In this document: positions 1-7,551 of the stretch, piece after piece
Position numbering within the stretch: the first letter of the stretch is position 1
Layout: each line of letters opens with the position of its first letter
Translations under genes and position numbers: made by a program
The notes under the pieces: generated by a model
The model's database searches: none
What the model was told of the DNA's origin: nothing
The model's input: only the letters and a program-made list of their open reading frames with translations
Assembly (NCBI GenBank): GCA_045121195.1
Contig: JBGVFO010000055.1
Location: forward strand, 1-9,872
Reading direction: 5' to 3'
Origin: RGIG8775 sp045121195
GTDB lineage: Bacteria > Bacillota > Clostridia > Oscillospirales > CAG-272
Length of the DNA: 9,872 bases

Positions 1-129
1 CTTACCGCAACCGGAAGGACCAACGAGAACGAGAAATTCCTTATCCTTAACCTCAAGGTTAAAGTCAGAAACCGCGGTAACACCACCGGGATACTTTTTA
101 TAAATGTGTTTCAGTGACAAGCTTGCCAT
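1..129 (-). CDS. MsmK/UgpC-type ABC transporter ATP-binding protein, N-terminal 43 codons (runs off the left edge)
   Basis: This is the start of a cytoplasmic ATPase that powers an ABC importer, most likely for carbohydrates. The 43 visible residues begin MASLSLKHIYKKYPGG, continue through AVSDFNLEVKDKEFLVLVG and end in the Walker A loop GPSGCGK. The start, the A-loop tyrosine region (KKYPGG) and the Walker A spacing match the MsmK/UgpC/MalK subfamily (CUT1 sugar importers), which in Gram-positives often serves several transporters and is encoded apart from them. The ATG at 129-127 is well placed behind AAGGAGG (141-147, 11-nt spacing). The gene has its own promoter in the 214-bp gap after tex, so it is probably a separate unit. 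Walker B, the signature motif and the C-terminal TOBE/regulatory domain are outside the window, so the exact substrate class cannot be settled. Confidence 0.85.
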   Translation of the reverse strand, partial: MASLSLKHIYKKYPGGVTAVSDFNLEVKDKEFLVLVGPSGCGK

Positions 130-195
130 TTGGTTGTTTTCCTCCTTATTTATGAACCGTAAATGCTTACAGATTCCTATCTTTTAACAAATAAT

Positions 196-224
196 ATTAT
201 AGCAGATTTCCCCTCAAAATAAAA
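196..224 (-). promoter_or_regulatory. Extended -10 promoter for the ABC ATPase gene
   Basis: Reading the minus strand, TATAAT occupies 201-196 and is preceded by TGC, giving the extended -10 form TGnTATAAT. The -35 position at the 17-bp spacing (219-224) is a weak TTTTAT, which is common when an extended -10 is present. Transcription would start near 189, leaving a ~60-nt leader ending in AAGGAGG. The rest of the 130-343 gap is AT-rich and shows no gene and no convincing terminator after tex. Confidence 0.6.
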
Positions 225-343
225 GATGGCAATCCTCCAAAATTTACGAATGGTATTTGGTTATATTGCACAATTTTGGTGAATGGATTGTGACAAAAGC
301 CTTTTTCCGCGAATATCACTTTTTAATATATTAAACAAAAGAG

Positions 344-2500
344 TTATTCCGGCTTCATTGTCAGAGAAATACGCTTTTTAGCAAGGTCGACGCTTAATAC
401 GCGGACCGTGACAACATCTCCGACAGACAAAACGTCGGAGGGGTGCTTAACAAACTTATTGGAGATTTGGGAAATGTGAACCAATCCGTCCTGATGAACC
501 CCGATGTCCACAAACGCGCCAAAGTCGATAACGTTCCGCACCGTTCCCGTAAGCTGCATTCCCGGCTTCAGATCCGCCATATCCAGCACGTCATCGCGAA
601 GAACGGGTGCCGGCAACGAATCTCTGATATCCCGCCCGGGCTTTTCCAACTCACCGAGAATATCGTTCAGCGTAGGCGCGCCGATGCCAAGCTCCTCGCA
701 AAGCTTTGCGAGGCCGTAAGCAGACGCTTTTTGACGAATATCCTTCAGACCGCCCGTTCTGATGTTATCGTCCGTGTATTCAAACTTGGCGATGAGGCAG
801 CGCGCCGACTCATACGACTCGGGATGGACTCCGGTATTATCCAAGGCATTTTTTCCGTCGGGAATTCTCAAGAAGCCCGCACACTGCTCATACGCTTTCG
901 CGCCAAGCCGCGGCACCTTCAGAAGCTGCGCGCGAGTTTGGAACTCCCCGTTCTCTTCCCTGTATTTTACGATGTTCTTTGCCATTGTAAGATTAATACC
1001 CGAAATATAGGAGAGGAGCGAGTAGGATGCGGTGTTTACATCCACGCCCACACTGTTTACGCAGTCTTCAACCACGCCGCCAAGAGCGCCATCAAGTCTT
1101 GCCGGCTTCATATCGTGCTGATATTGACCTACGCCGATAGAACGCGGCTCGATTTTCACCAATTCCGCAAGAGGATCCTGCATTCTTCTCGCAATAGAGA
1201 CTGCAGATCTCTGCATAACGTCAAAGTCGGGAAATTCTTCTGCCGCAAGCTTAGATGCCGAATAAACCGATGCGCCCGCCTCGCTGATAACGGCGTATTT
1301 CACGTCGCGATCAACCTCACGAAGGAGCTCGGCAATAAATATCTCGCTTTCCTTGGATGCCGTTCCGTTTCCGATGGCAACTACATCCACCTTGTGGGCG
1401 CGGATCATTCTGCCAAGAATCCTCTTTGCTTCTTCAATTCGGGATTTTGATTTTGTCGTAGGATATACAACGGCAGTATCAATGACCTTGCCGGTTCGGT
1501 CAACTACCGCGGTTTTACATCCGTTTACATAACCGGGATCGAAGCCAAGAACCGTCTTTCCTTTCAGCGGCGGCTGCATCAGAAGGTGCTTCAAATTATC
1601 GGAAAACAGCTTAATAGCGCCTTCGCAGGCGGTTTCAAACAAATCGGAGCGGATCTCCCTTTCTACAGAGGGTGCAATCAGTCTGTCATAGCTATCTGTG
1701 ATCGCTTCTGTAATATACTTTTGAGCAGGACTTTTCTTTCCCGTTAAAATCTGATTGAAAAGGTAGCTGAGGATCAGATTCGGATCGATCTCAACAGAGA
1801 CCTTGAGAAACTCTTCTTTCTCGCCTCGATTCATTGCCAAGATGCGGTGAGACGGGATCTTGCTAACCTTTTCATTGCAGTCATAATAGGGCGCGTAAAC
1901 AGAGTCTTCCTCTTTGACGCCCTTGGAAACGATAAAGCCAAAATCATAGGTAAGTCTGCGGATCTCTTTGCGGTATTCGGCATTGTCGGAAACGTTCTCT
2001 GCGATGATGTCCATAGCGCCCTTCAGCGCCTCCTCTGCGTCGGAAACGCCCTTTTCTTCGCTGACATAGGCTTTCGCCAGCTCCTCTAAGGATGGCTCGT
2101 AAATCTCGTCCTGCAGCATCAGCAAATCTGCCAACGGCTCCAGACCCTTTTCTCTGGCAACCGATGCGCGTGTTTTCCTGTGCGGACGGAACGGACGATA
2201 GATATCATCTACCTCCGTTATTGTTTTTGCCGCGTCGATCGCGGCGCTGATCTCGTCGGTAAGCTTTTCCTGTGCGGCAATCAGCGCTTTCACTTCTTCC
2301 TTACGCTTCTCGATATTTCTGAGATAGGTCAGCCGATCGAACAGATCGCGAAGCACAACGTCGTCAAGGCTTCCCGTTACCTCTTTTCGGTAACGGGCGA
2401 TAAAGGGAATGGTGTTTCCTTCATCAATAAGCGCCACGGTGTTCTCCACCTGGGCTTCCTTCAACTTAAATTCTGTTGCTAACGTCTTAATGATATCCAT
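344..2500 (-). CDS. tex: Tex family RNA-binding transcription accessory protein
   Basis: Tex is a conserved cytoplasmic nucleic-acid-binding protein related to eukaryotic Spt6, thought to act with RNA polymerase and RNA. The 718-residue length is normal for the family. Order of parts: an N-terminal helical/HTH region (about 1-200, including IPFIARYRKE and DDIYRPFRPHRKTRA), a YqgF/RNase H-like domain (about 316-440, starting LGFDPGYVNGCK), helix-hairpin-helix repeats (about 490-560, with SYISGINLTMAKNIVKYREE) and a C-terminal S1 RNA-binding domain (about 644-715, with GTVRNVIDFGAFVDIG and DGLVHISQIS). The start ATG lies 12 nt after the rsuA stop, behind a modest AAGGTGAA site, so it is likely co-transcribed with rsuA and the membrane protein gene upstream. 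No frameshift or missing domain is seen. Confidence 0.97.
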   Translation of the reverse strand: MDIIKTLATEFKLKEAQVENTVALIDEGNTIPFIARYRKEVTGSLDDVVLRDLFDRLTYLRNIEKRKEEVKALIAAQEKLTDEISAAIDAAKTITEVDDIYRPFRPHRKTRASVAREKGLEPLADLLMLQDEIYEPSLEELAKAYVSEEKGVSDAEEALKGAMDIIAENVSDNAEYRKEIRRLTYDFGFIVSKGVKEEDSVYAPYYDCNEKVSKIPSHRILAMNRGEKEEFLKVSVEIDPNLILSYLFNQILTGKKSPAQKYITEAITDSYDRLIAPSVEREIRSDLFETACEGAIKLFSDNLKHLLMQPPLKGKTVLGFDPGYVNGCKTAVVDRTGKVIDTAVVYPTTKSKSRIEEAKRILGRMIRAHKVDVVAIGNGTASKESEIFIAELLREVDRDVKYAVISEAGASVYSASKLAAEEFPDFDVMQRSAVSIARRMQDPLAELVKIEPRSIGVGQYQHDMKPARLDGALGGVVEDCVNSVGVDVNTASYSLLSYISGINLTMAKNIVKYREENGEFQTRAQLLKVPRLGAKAYEQCAGFLRIPDGKNALDNTGVHPESYESARCLIAKFEYTDDNIRTGGLKDIRQKASAYGLAKLCEELGIGAPTLNDILGELEKPGRDIRDSLPAPVLRDDVLDMADLKPGMQLTGTVRNVIDFGAFVDIGVHQDGLVHISQISNKFVKHPSDVLSVGDVVTVRVLSVDLAKKRISLTMKPE

Positions 2501-2512
2501 AGTTTCACCTTA

Positions 2513-3232
2513 TTACTTGCAATGATTTTCTAACGCTCGTATTTCTTCCTTGGTTAAATATCGCCATTCACCGCGGGCAAGAGCTCCGTCGGATGTCAGC
2601 GGACCAAACTGAATTCGTTCCAATCCTATGATTTTGTTTCCTACAGCCTCAAACATCAGCTTGATCTGGTGGTACTTCCCTTCCGTTATTGAGATTTCAC
2701 CTTGATGCCGATCCTCATATGCTTGGATTTTTGCTGGTTGCGTTACATAGCCGTCAAGAATCGGAACGCCTCTCTCCAACTGAAGGGAGTTTTCTGGCGT
2801 GAGCGGATCCCGCGCTTCGTAGCGGTATACCTTGGTTACGTGATATTTGGGAGAAAGCAATTGATGCCCCAATACACCGTTGTTCGTGAGCAGCATAACG
2901 CCAAGGGTATTCTTATCAAGGCGTCCGCACGGGAATAAGCCGACGGATCGCAATTTTTCGGGCAATAGCTCCAGAACCGTCTTTTCTCTCCCGTCTTCAG
3001 TAGCGCTGACGTATCCCGCCGGCTTGTTCAGCAGAATGTAAATATACTGTTGATACTCGATTACGGCTCCGTCAAATTTGACGGTATCTTTTTCGGGATC
3101 AATCTGTTGTGACGTGCTTTTACAAGGGAGATCGTTGACGAAAATTCGTCCTTGCCTTGCCGCCTTTGCCGCTTCACTTCGTGTTGCGGTCGCCGTTGCT
3201 GTTAAAAATTTATCTACGCGCATCTTCATCAT
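2513..3232 (-). CDS. rsuA: 16S rRNA pseudouridine synthase, RsuA type
   Basis: This enzyme isomerises a uridine in small-subunit rRNA to pseudouridine (U516 in E. coli numbering). The 239 residues show an N-terminal S4 RNA-binding domain (about 4-50: RVDKFL, RQGRIFVND) and then the catalytic domain. YILLNKPAGYVSA is at 65-77, the catalytic aspartate is D106 in GRLDKNTLGVMLLTNNG, and EGKYHQIKLMFEAVGN (184-199) closes the active site. The HQIK form, rather than HQVRR, favours RsuA over RluB. Length is typical for the family. The first ATG overlaps the upstream stop as ATGA, so translation is probably coupled. There are three in-frame ATGs in the first four codons (MMKM), and without a clear Shine-Dalgarno the exact start could be any of them. 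RluB is the main alternative. Confidence 0.9.
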   Translation of the reverse strand: MMKMRVDKFLTATATATRSEAAKAARQGRIFVNDLPCKSTSQQIDPEKDTVKFDGAVIEYQQYIYILLNKPAGYVSATEDGREKTVLELLPEKLRSVGLFPCGRLDKNTLGVMLLTNNGVLGHQLLSPKYHVTKVYRYEARDPLTPENSLQLERGVPILDGYVTQPAKIQAYEDRHQGEISITEGKYHQIKLMFEAVGNKIIGLERIQFGPLTSDGALARGEWRYLTKEEIRALENHCK

Positions 3233-3951
3233 TGATCCGCCGCCATAGAAACGAACATCTCGGTCATTTGCGCGTAAGCTGTTTTATTGCTTGTTCCGCC
3301 CATGACGTAGGGGCTCAGCAAGCACAAAACCATAGAATCCGGCAATCTTCCAAGCTGCTCTGAGTTTTTATAAAGCGCCGTTTCGGAAAAACGAATCCCG
3401 TATTCGCTGAAGGCACACGCGGGAACTTCGGCAAAAACATCGGAAAGCTTACGTAAACGTCCCTCGTCATCAGCAAGTTTCTGATAAAGGGACTCGTCGA
3501 TCAAGAGAACGGCATACTCCCCTGTCATAATTGCGGAAGAATACATTTCATGCTCAGAGGCATAGTAACCGGTATCCAAGATCAGATCCTTGTTTTCGGG
3601 ATCGTTCTTTAACTGCTCCTTTAATTCCGCAATTTGTTCCTTTGACATTACGTTATACGCGATGAAATTCACGTTTTTCTCTCCGTCCTTGTCAAAATCC
3701 CGAGGTAATACCTTCTCAAGCTCTTCTGCTGCCGCCGCTTTTTCGCTTCCCGTATAGGAAAAGGGACCGGCATACAAGACCTGCACGTCATAGGTTTCAC
3801 GGGTGCAGGATTGAAAGATGCAAACGGAAAGAACAAAGGCAACAAAGACCGTTATAATGACCTTCCATTTATGGTAGTACCAAAAGTTATCCAGCTTCTC
3901 GAAAAATTTTCCGCCTAAACGAATATCGCTATCGGTATATTTCTCATTCAT
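3229..3951 (-). CDS. Single-pass membrane protein of unknown function
   Basis: I do not recognise a named family. The 240-residue product has a ~29-residue charged N-terminus rich in aromatics (FEKLDNFWYYHKWK), one membrane segment at about 30-48 (VIITVFVAFVLSVCIF) and a ~190-residue soluble part that is probably outside the cell. Clostridial genomes carry many proteins with this WYYHKWK-then-membrane-helix start. The acidic stretch DFDKDGEKNVNFIAY (86-100) resembles the DxNGDGK-like segment I associate with that group, but this is from memory only. C49 follows the helix but does not make a convincing lipobox. The ATG at 3951 sits behind AGGAGG (3959-3964), and the stop overlaps the rsuA start by 4 nt. 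Expression must start upstream of, or read through, the terminator hairpin at 3966-3995. Confidence 0.85.
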   Translation of the reverse strand: MNEKYTDSDIRLGGKFFEKLDNFWYYHKWKVIITVFVAFVLSVCIFQSCTRETYDVQVLYAGPFSYTGSEKAAAAEELEKVLPRDFDKDGEKNVNFIAYNVMSKEQIAELKEQLKNDPENKDLILDTGYYASEHEMYSSAIMTGEYAVLLIDESLYQKLADDEGRLRKLSDVFAEVPACAFSEYGIRFSETALYKNSEQLGRLPDSMVLCLLSPYVMGGTSNKTAYAQMTEMFVSMAADQ

Positions 3952-3964
3952 AATAAATCCTCCT

Positions 3965-3995
3965 AAAAAGCGACGGGATTTCTCCCGCCGCTTTT
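3965..3995 (-). terminator. Intrinsic terminator after lysS, abutting the next gene's RBS
   Basis: On the minus strand the RNA folds into a 13-bp stem: AAAAGCGGCGGGA pairs with TCCCGTCGCTTTT around a GAAA tetraloop (GNRA type), with a single G-U wobble. A run of five T (3969-3965) follows. It lies 46 nt after the lysS stop and is the clearest minus-strand terminator inside the cluster. The T run directly touches the AGGAGG of the next gene (3959-3964), so it may act as an attenuator rather than an absolute end. Confidence 0.85.
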
Positions 3996-4041
3996 ATTGA
4001 CTCATCTTGAATTATCAAATTGTGTCGTTTGGATACGGGAA

Positions 4042-5544
4042 TTAATCAATCTGCTTCATCGTGGGGAAAAGCAGAACGTCTCTGATAGACGCGCTATCGG
4101 TAAGCAGCATGACCAATCGGTCAATGCCGAAGCCAAGACCGCCCGTAGGCGCCATACCGTATTCCAGCGCGGTGACGTAATCGTAGTCTACCTGTGCGGT
4201 GGTATTGGGATCCTCGGCGCGCTTTGCCGCAACCTGCTTTTCAAATCTCTGCTTCTGATCAATGGGGTCGTTCAGCTCGCTGAAGGCATTGCCAAACTCA
4301 GTAGCATTAATAAAATATTCAAAGCGCTCGGTAAACGCAGGATCGTCCGCCTTGCGCTTCGCCAGAGGGCTGTTCTCTACGGGGTAGTCGTAAATAAAGG
4401 TGGGCTGGATCAGCTTTTCTTCAACATAAGCATCGAACAGCTCGACAAGAACCGTTCCCTTTGTAGCATTTGCGGGAACCTCCACGTGCATCTTCTTGGC
4501 GCACGCTCTGGCGTCCTCGTCGGTTGCCCAATCGTTGTAGTCACAGCCGGAATACTTCTTGACAGCCTCAACCATCGTAAGGCGCTCCCAGTTGCCCATA
4601 TCGATCTCATTCCCCTGATAGGTGATCTTCAAGGATCCGCAGATCTTCTCGGCAAGTAGCTTATAAAGCTCCTCGACAAGATCCATCATCCCCTTGTAAT
4701 CGGTAAACGCCTGATACAGCTCAATGGAGGTGAACTCAGGGTTGTGCTTGGTATCCATACCCTCGTTACGGAAGATACGTCCAACCTCATATACACGATC
4801 CATACCACCTACAATCAAGCGCTTCAGGTACAGCTCGGTCTCAATACGGAGATACATATCCATATCAAGCGTATTATGATGCGTGATGAAGGGGCGGGCA
4901 GACGCACCGATCTCAAAGGGCGTCAAAATGGGGGTATCCACCTCGAGGAAGCCCTTGCCGTCAAGATAGTTTCGGATTTCCTTGAGAATCTGACTTCTCT
5001 TAATAAAGGTGTCCTTGACCTCGGGATTTACAATGAGATCCACGTACCTTTGACGGTAACGAAGATCAGTATTGGTGAGTCCGTGGAACTTTTCGGGAAG
5101 AGGAAGCAGGGACTTCGCGAGAAGCTCTATTGTCTTTACGTGAACGGAGATCTCTCCTCTGCGAGTGCGGAAGGCAAAGCCGGTAATGCCGACAATGTCA
5201 CCGATATCCCACTTCTTGTACTGCTCAAAGACCTCTGCACCAACCTCGTCGATCTTGATATAGCACTGGATTCTTCCCTTGCCGTCAGCAACATCGATAA
5301 AGTTCGCCTTGCCCATATCACGGCGACTCATGATTCGTCCCGCAATGGCAACGTCCTTATTCTCGTATTCTTCAAAATTATCCTTGATCTGTGTAGAGTA
5401 GGTGTCGAAATCAAAACGAACCTTTTCAAAGGGGTTTTCGCCCGCATCTACAAGATCCTTCAACTTCGCTCTGCGGATACGGAGAATCTCATTCAAATCC
5501 CCTTCCTCAACGGGAGCTGCAGGCGATACATTCATGTCTGTCAT
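4042..5544 (-). CDS. lysS: Lysyl-tRNA synthetase, class II
   Basis: The enzyme charges tRNA-Lys with lysine at the expense of ATP in the cytoplasm. The 500-residue protein has an OB-fold anticodon-binding domain (about 65-145: VAIAGRIMSRRDMGKANFID) followed by the class II catalytic domain. Motif 1 lies near 195-210 (GFLEVDTPILTPF), motif 2 includes GRIFRNEGM (255-263) and HNPEFTSIELYQA, and motif 3 is GLGFGIDRLVMLLT (469-482). RPFITHHNTLDMDMYLRI is also characteristic. Small departures from the common pattern are IGASARPF in place of GGASARPF and RIETELYLK in place of RIAPELYLK. Both are probably tolerated variants. I chose M at 5544 because AAAGGA (5553-5558) lies 8 nt upstream. The longer frame to 5619 would overlap greA with unrelated residues. 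lysS follows greA by 19 nt, a pairing seen elsewhere in Clostridia, so they are likely co-transcribed. Confidence 0.97.
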   Translation of the reverse strand: MTDMNVSPAAPVEEGDLNEILRIRRAKLKDLVDAGENPFEKVRFDFDTYSTQIKDNFEEYENKDVAIAGRIMSRRDMGKANFIDVADGKGRIQCYIKIDEVGAEVFEQYKKWDIGDIVGITGFAFRTRRGEISVHVKTIELLAKSLLPLPEKFHGLTNTDLRYRQRYVDLIVNPEVKDTFIKRSQILKEIRNYLDGKGFLEVDTPILTPFEIGASARPFITHHNTLDMDMYLRIETELYLKRLIVGGMDRVYEVGRIFRNEGMDTKHNPEFTSIELYQAFTDYKGMMDLVEELYKLLAEKICGSLKITYQGNEIDMGNWERLTMVEAVKKYSGCDYNDWATDEDARACAKKMHVEVPANATKGTVLVELFDAYVEEKLIQPTFIYDYPVENSPLAKRKADDPAFTERFEYFINATEFGNAFSELNDPIDQKQRFEKQVAAKRAEDPNTTAQVDYDYVTALEYGMAPTGGLGFGIDRLVMLLTDSASIRDVLLFPTMKQID

Positions 5545-5563
5545 TTTTTGAGTCCTTTCGTTT

Positions 5564-6049
5564 TTACTTTCTGGAAACCTTACGGATCTCCAGACGAATG
5601 GTTCCACCGGGAGCCTCAACGGAAACGGTGGTTCCCGCCTTGTTTCCGACTACCGCTCTGCCAATGGGAGACTGATCGGAAATCTTATTGGAAAAAGGAT
5701 CTGCCTCGATCGAGCCAACGATGTTATATTCGATCTCCTCTTTTTCGTCCAGATCATATACCAGCACAGTAGAACCGATATTGACGACGGAGGTATCAAT
5801 GCTCGCCTCGTCAACGATAACCGCATTCTCGATCAGCTGCTCCAGCTCGCTGATACGCGCTTCGGTTTTTGCCTGCTCGTTACGTGCTTCATCGTATTCC
5901 GCGTTCTCGGAAAGGTCTCCGAAAGAGCGCGCCAAAGCGATCGATTCCTTTATTTCCTCGCGTTTTTCGCCTTTTAAATAGTTTAATTCCTTGACAAGAA
6001 GATCATAGCCCTCTTGGGTGTACAGCATCTGTTTTGCTTTGGTTGACAT
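5564..6049 (-). CDS. greA: Transcription elongation factor GreA
   Basis: GreA enters the secondary channel of RNA polymerase and stimulates cleavage of backtracked transcripts. The 161-residue protein has the N-terminal coiled coil (about 5-80), with the acidic tip at GDLSENAEYDEAR (44-56; D45 and E48 match the functional tip residues). It ends in an FKBP-like C-terminal domain (about 85-161) with DPFSNKISDQSPIGRAVVG and EAPGG. Length is standard. I place the start at 6049 (MSTKAKQM) with GGAG at 6058-6061, 8 nt upstream. The ATG two codons earlier at 6055 is nearly as good, with another GGAG at 6066-6069. The frame stays open to 6199, but those residues overlap the protease gene and look unrelated to GreA. 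A stem-loop lies just upstream. Confidence 0.96.
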   Translation of the reverse strand: MSTKAKQMLYTQEGYDLLVKELNYLKGEKREEIKESIALARSFGDLSENAEYDEARNEQAKTEARISELEQLIENAVIVDEASIDTSVVNIGSTVLVYDLDEKEEIEYNIVGSIEADPFSNKISDQSPIGRAVVGNKAGTTVSVEAPGGTIRLEIRKVSRK

Positions 6050-6068
6050 ATTCATTGCTCCGTTTCTC

Positions 6069-6093
6069 CGATAACAATTTTCGCGGTTATCGG
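6069..6093 (-). other. Stem-loop in the leader just upstream of greA
   Basis: An inverted repeat puts CCGATAAC (minus strand, 6093-6086) against GTTATCGG (6075-6068) with a 10-nt loop. It lies in the 58-nt gap between the protease stop (6108) and the greA start. No T run follows, so it is not an intrinsic terminator. The distal arm borders one of the two GGAG sites that could serve greA, so it could affect greA translation or mark an mRNA processing point. Confidence 0.5.
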
Positions 6094-6107
6094 TCGCGTT
6101 TCTTTCA

Positions 6108-7451
6108 TTATTCGATTGGCGGCAAGAGAAGACCGATCGCGCAGAGAAGCTGATTGTCATCCCATTCGTCGATCTCGTTGATCTCCAAGCCTTCCCCAAG
6201 AGGAACGATCAAGTCAGGAACGATTCCGACTCCGTGATATCCTTGACCGCAAGGCGGATAATAAAGGTGGGTCGTAAGCTTCAAAACGCCCTTCATACCG
6301 TACGGGGAAAGCTCCATATACTTCTGCATCGAGCCTTTTCCATACGTCTGGACGCCTACAACCTCGGCAAGCTCATAGTCGCGAAGAACCGCCGTAAACA
6401 ACTCCGCGGCGCTTGCCGTATTCCCGTTTACAAGGGTGACGAAATCATAATTGCGATACTGTCCGATGTCCTCGGTCAGCACACTGCAGGACGCATACTC
6501 ATCCGTGTAGTTTCTATATCCTGCAAAAACAGTTTCGTTTCCGTGCTTACCCTCTTTTGTGAGAATAACATCACCGTTTTTCACGAAATAACTGGCACAA
6601 GCCTCAATAGACCGCAGGTCACCGCCTCTGTTATCTCGCAAATCAAAAACAAACTTTTGGATTCCATCACCAATCAAAGAATCCATAGCCGAACACAACT
6701 GTGTAGGGGTGGTCAGGTCAAACTGATAAATGCGGATGATACCAACCGACGGATCGAGCTCGGATATCCTACCTTCTACGGAAACGGTCTCTACCGCCGC
6801 GCGAATCAATCCCGCCTGTAAAAGATCGTATCCATCCTCCGTTTTTGTCAAATAGGAAATGGTTACGGTGGATCCCGATTCGCCGCGGATCAGTCTTTGT
6901 GCCGCTTCCCGACCGATATCGTTAACGAGCTGCGCTCCGTCCCCCGCGTTGATGGAATAAATATAATCACCAACCGAGAGCGAGCTTTCCATAGCAGGAG
7001 AGTTTTTGGAGATGCGAACGATCTTAAGAACCGTTATCTCTTTTTCTTCATAAGTGATCTTATCTTCAAGAACCGTTACGCCAATACCAACGTAACGCCC
7101 TTCCTGCTCAGCTCGTATTTCCGCATACTCTTCATCCGTGTAATACGCAGTGTAATTGTCGCCGCTTGAAGCAATGAAGGCTTTCAGCGCCGCGATACTC
7201 ATCTCCTCGTATTCGGGTGTAAAGTAAGCATACTCTTCCATCAGCCCCGAAAGGATCTCAATGTCTGTCAGCTTTTCCTCGGGCTCGGGCAAAAAGGTAT
7301 TAACCGTAAAGGAAAATGTCGTCAATGCCGTGAGGACAATGGCAACAACCAATGTAACGGCAAAAACTACTCCAATCCAACCCGCAGGCTTCTTTTGCTG
7401 TGGCGCTGATGAAACGTCTAAGACGGCATTCTTTTCATTTGGGTTATTCAT
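6108..7451 (-). CDS. Membrane-anchored S41 family C-terminal processing peptidase (CtpA-like)
   Basis: This is a serine protease that acts outside the cytoplasmic membrane, where family members trim or degrade envelope proteins. The 447 residues comprise a ~22-residue cytoplasmic tail, a membrane segment (about 24-50: WIGVVFAVTLVVAIVLTALT), a helical linker, a PDZ domain (about 115-205: GRYVGIGVTVLEDK, ISKNSPAMESSLSVGDYIYSIN) and the S41 catalytic domain. FVFDLRDNRGGDL is at 267-279. The likely catalytic serine is S347 in NGNTASAAE, with its lysine K372 in TYGKGSMQKY. Their 25-residue separation equals that of E. coli Prc. Many relatives have GSAS where this has TASA. The start at 7451 has GGGAG (7460-7464) 8 nt upstream. 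The frame extends to 7502, but that extension looks non-coding. The substrate is unknown. Confidence 0.93.
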   Translation of the reverse strand: MNNPNEKNAVLDVSSAPQQKKPAGWIGVVFAVTLVVAIVLTALTTFSFTVNTFLPEPEEKLTDIEILSGLMEEYAYFTPEYEEMSIAALKAFIASSGDNYTAYYTDEEYAEIRAEQEGRYVGIGVTVLEDKITYEEKEITVLKIVRISKNSPAMESSLSVGDYIYSINAGDGAQLVNDIGREAAQRLIRGESGSTVTISYLTKTEDGYDLLQAGLIRAAVETVSVEGRISELDPSVGIIRIYQFDLTTPTQLCSAMDSLIGDGIQKFVFDLRDNRGGDLRSIEACASYFVKNGDVILTKEGKHGNETVFAGYRNYTDEYASCSVLTEDIGQYRNYDFVTLVNGNTASAAELFTAVLRDYELAEVVGVQTYGKGSMQKYMELSPYGMKGVLKLTTHLYYPPCGQGYHGVGIVPDLIVPLGEGLEINEIDEWDDNQLLCAIGLLLPPIE

Positions 7452-7501
7452 AATATCTTCTCCCAATCGATTTCGTTCTCTGTTTTCGCAAATGACACAC
7501 A

Positions 7502-7542
7502 TAAGCGAAACGGACTTCTATTGCAATCGCCCGTTTCGCTTA
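7502..7542 (-). other. 12-bp perfect inverted repeat between the regulator and the protease gene
   Basis: TAAGCGAAACGG (minus strand 7542-7531) is an exact inverted match to CCGTTTCGCTTA (7513-7502) around a 17-nt loop. It begins 9 nt after the regulator's stop codon and ends about 50 nt before the protease start. A weak terminator is possible, but what follows is TTATGTGTGTC, not a T run. An operator, leader structure or processing site is as likely. A TTGACA (7551-7546) overlaps the regulator's stop region, but I find no matching -10 at a usable distance. Confidence 0.65.
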
Positions 7543-7551
7543 CATTGTCAA

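Noticed and set aside
322..335. 14-bp palindrome TTTAATATATTAAA just after the tex stop codon
   Set aside because: It is made only of A and T in an AT-rich gap, would form a weak hairpin, and has no T run; not convincing as a terminator or operator.
5545..5619. 25 extra N-terminal codons for lysS
   Set aside because: They overlap the end of greA in another frame, do not resemble LysRS, and the internal ATG at 5544 has a good Shine-Dalgarno.
4744..5772. 342-codon open frame on the plus strand opposite lysS and greA
   Set aside because: It is fully antisense to two conserved genes, spans their junction, and shows no domain or ribosome binding site.
6050..6199. Long N-terminal extension of greA
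   Set aside because: The extra residues read antisense-like low-similarity sequence, overlap the protease's C-terminus, and GreA of ~160 residues is standard.
7523..7551. TTGACA at 7546-7551 as a promoter for the protease gene
   Set aside because: At 16-18 bp spacing the -10 position reads GATTGC or similar, and the best match (TGCAAT) needs a 20-bp spacer.
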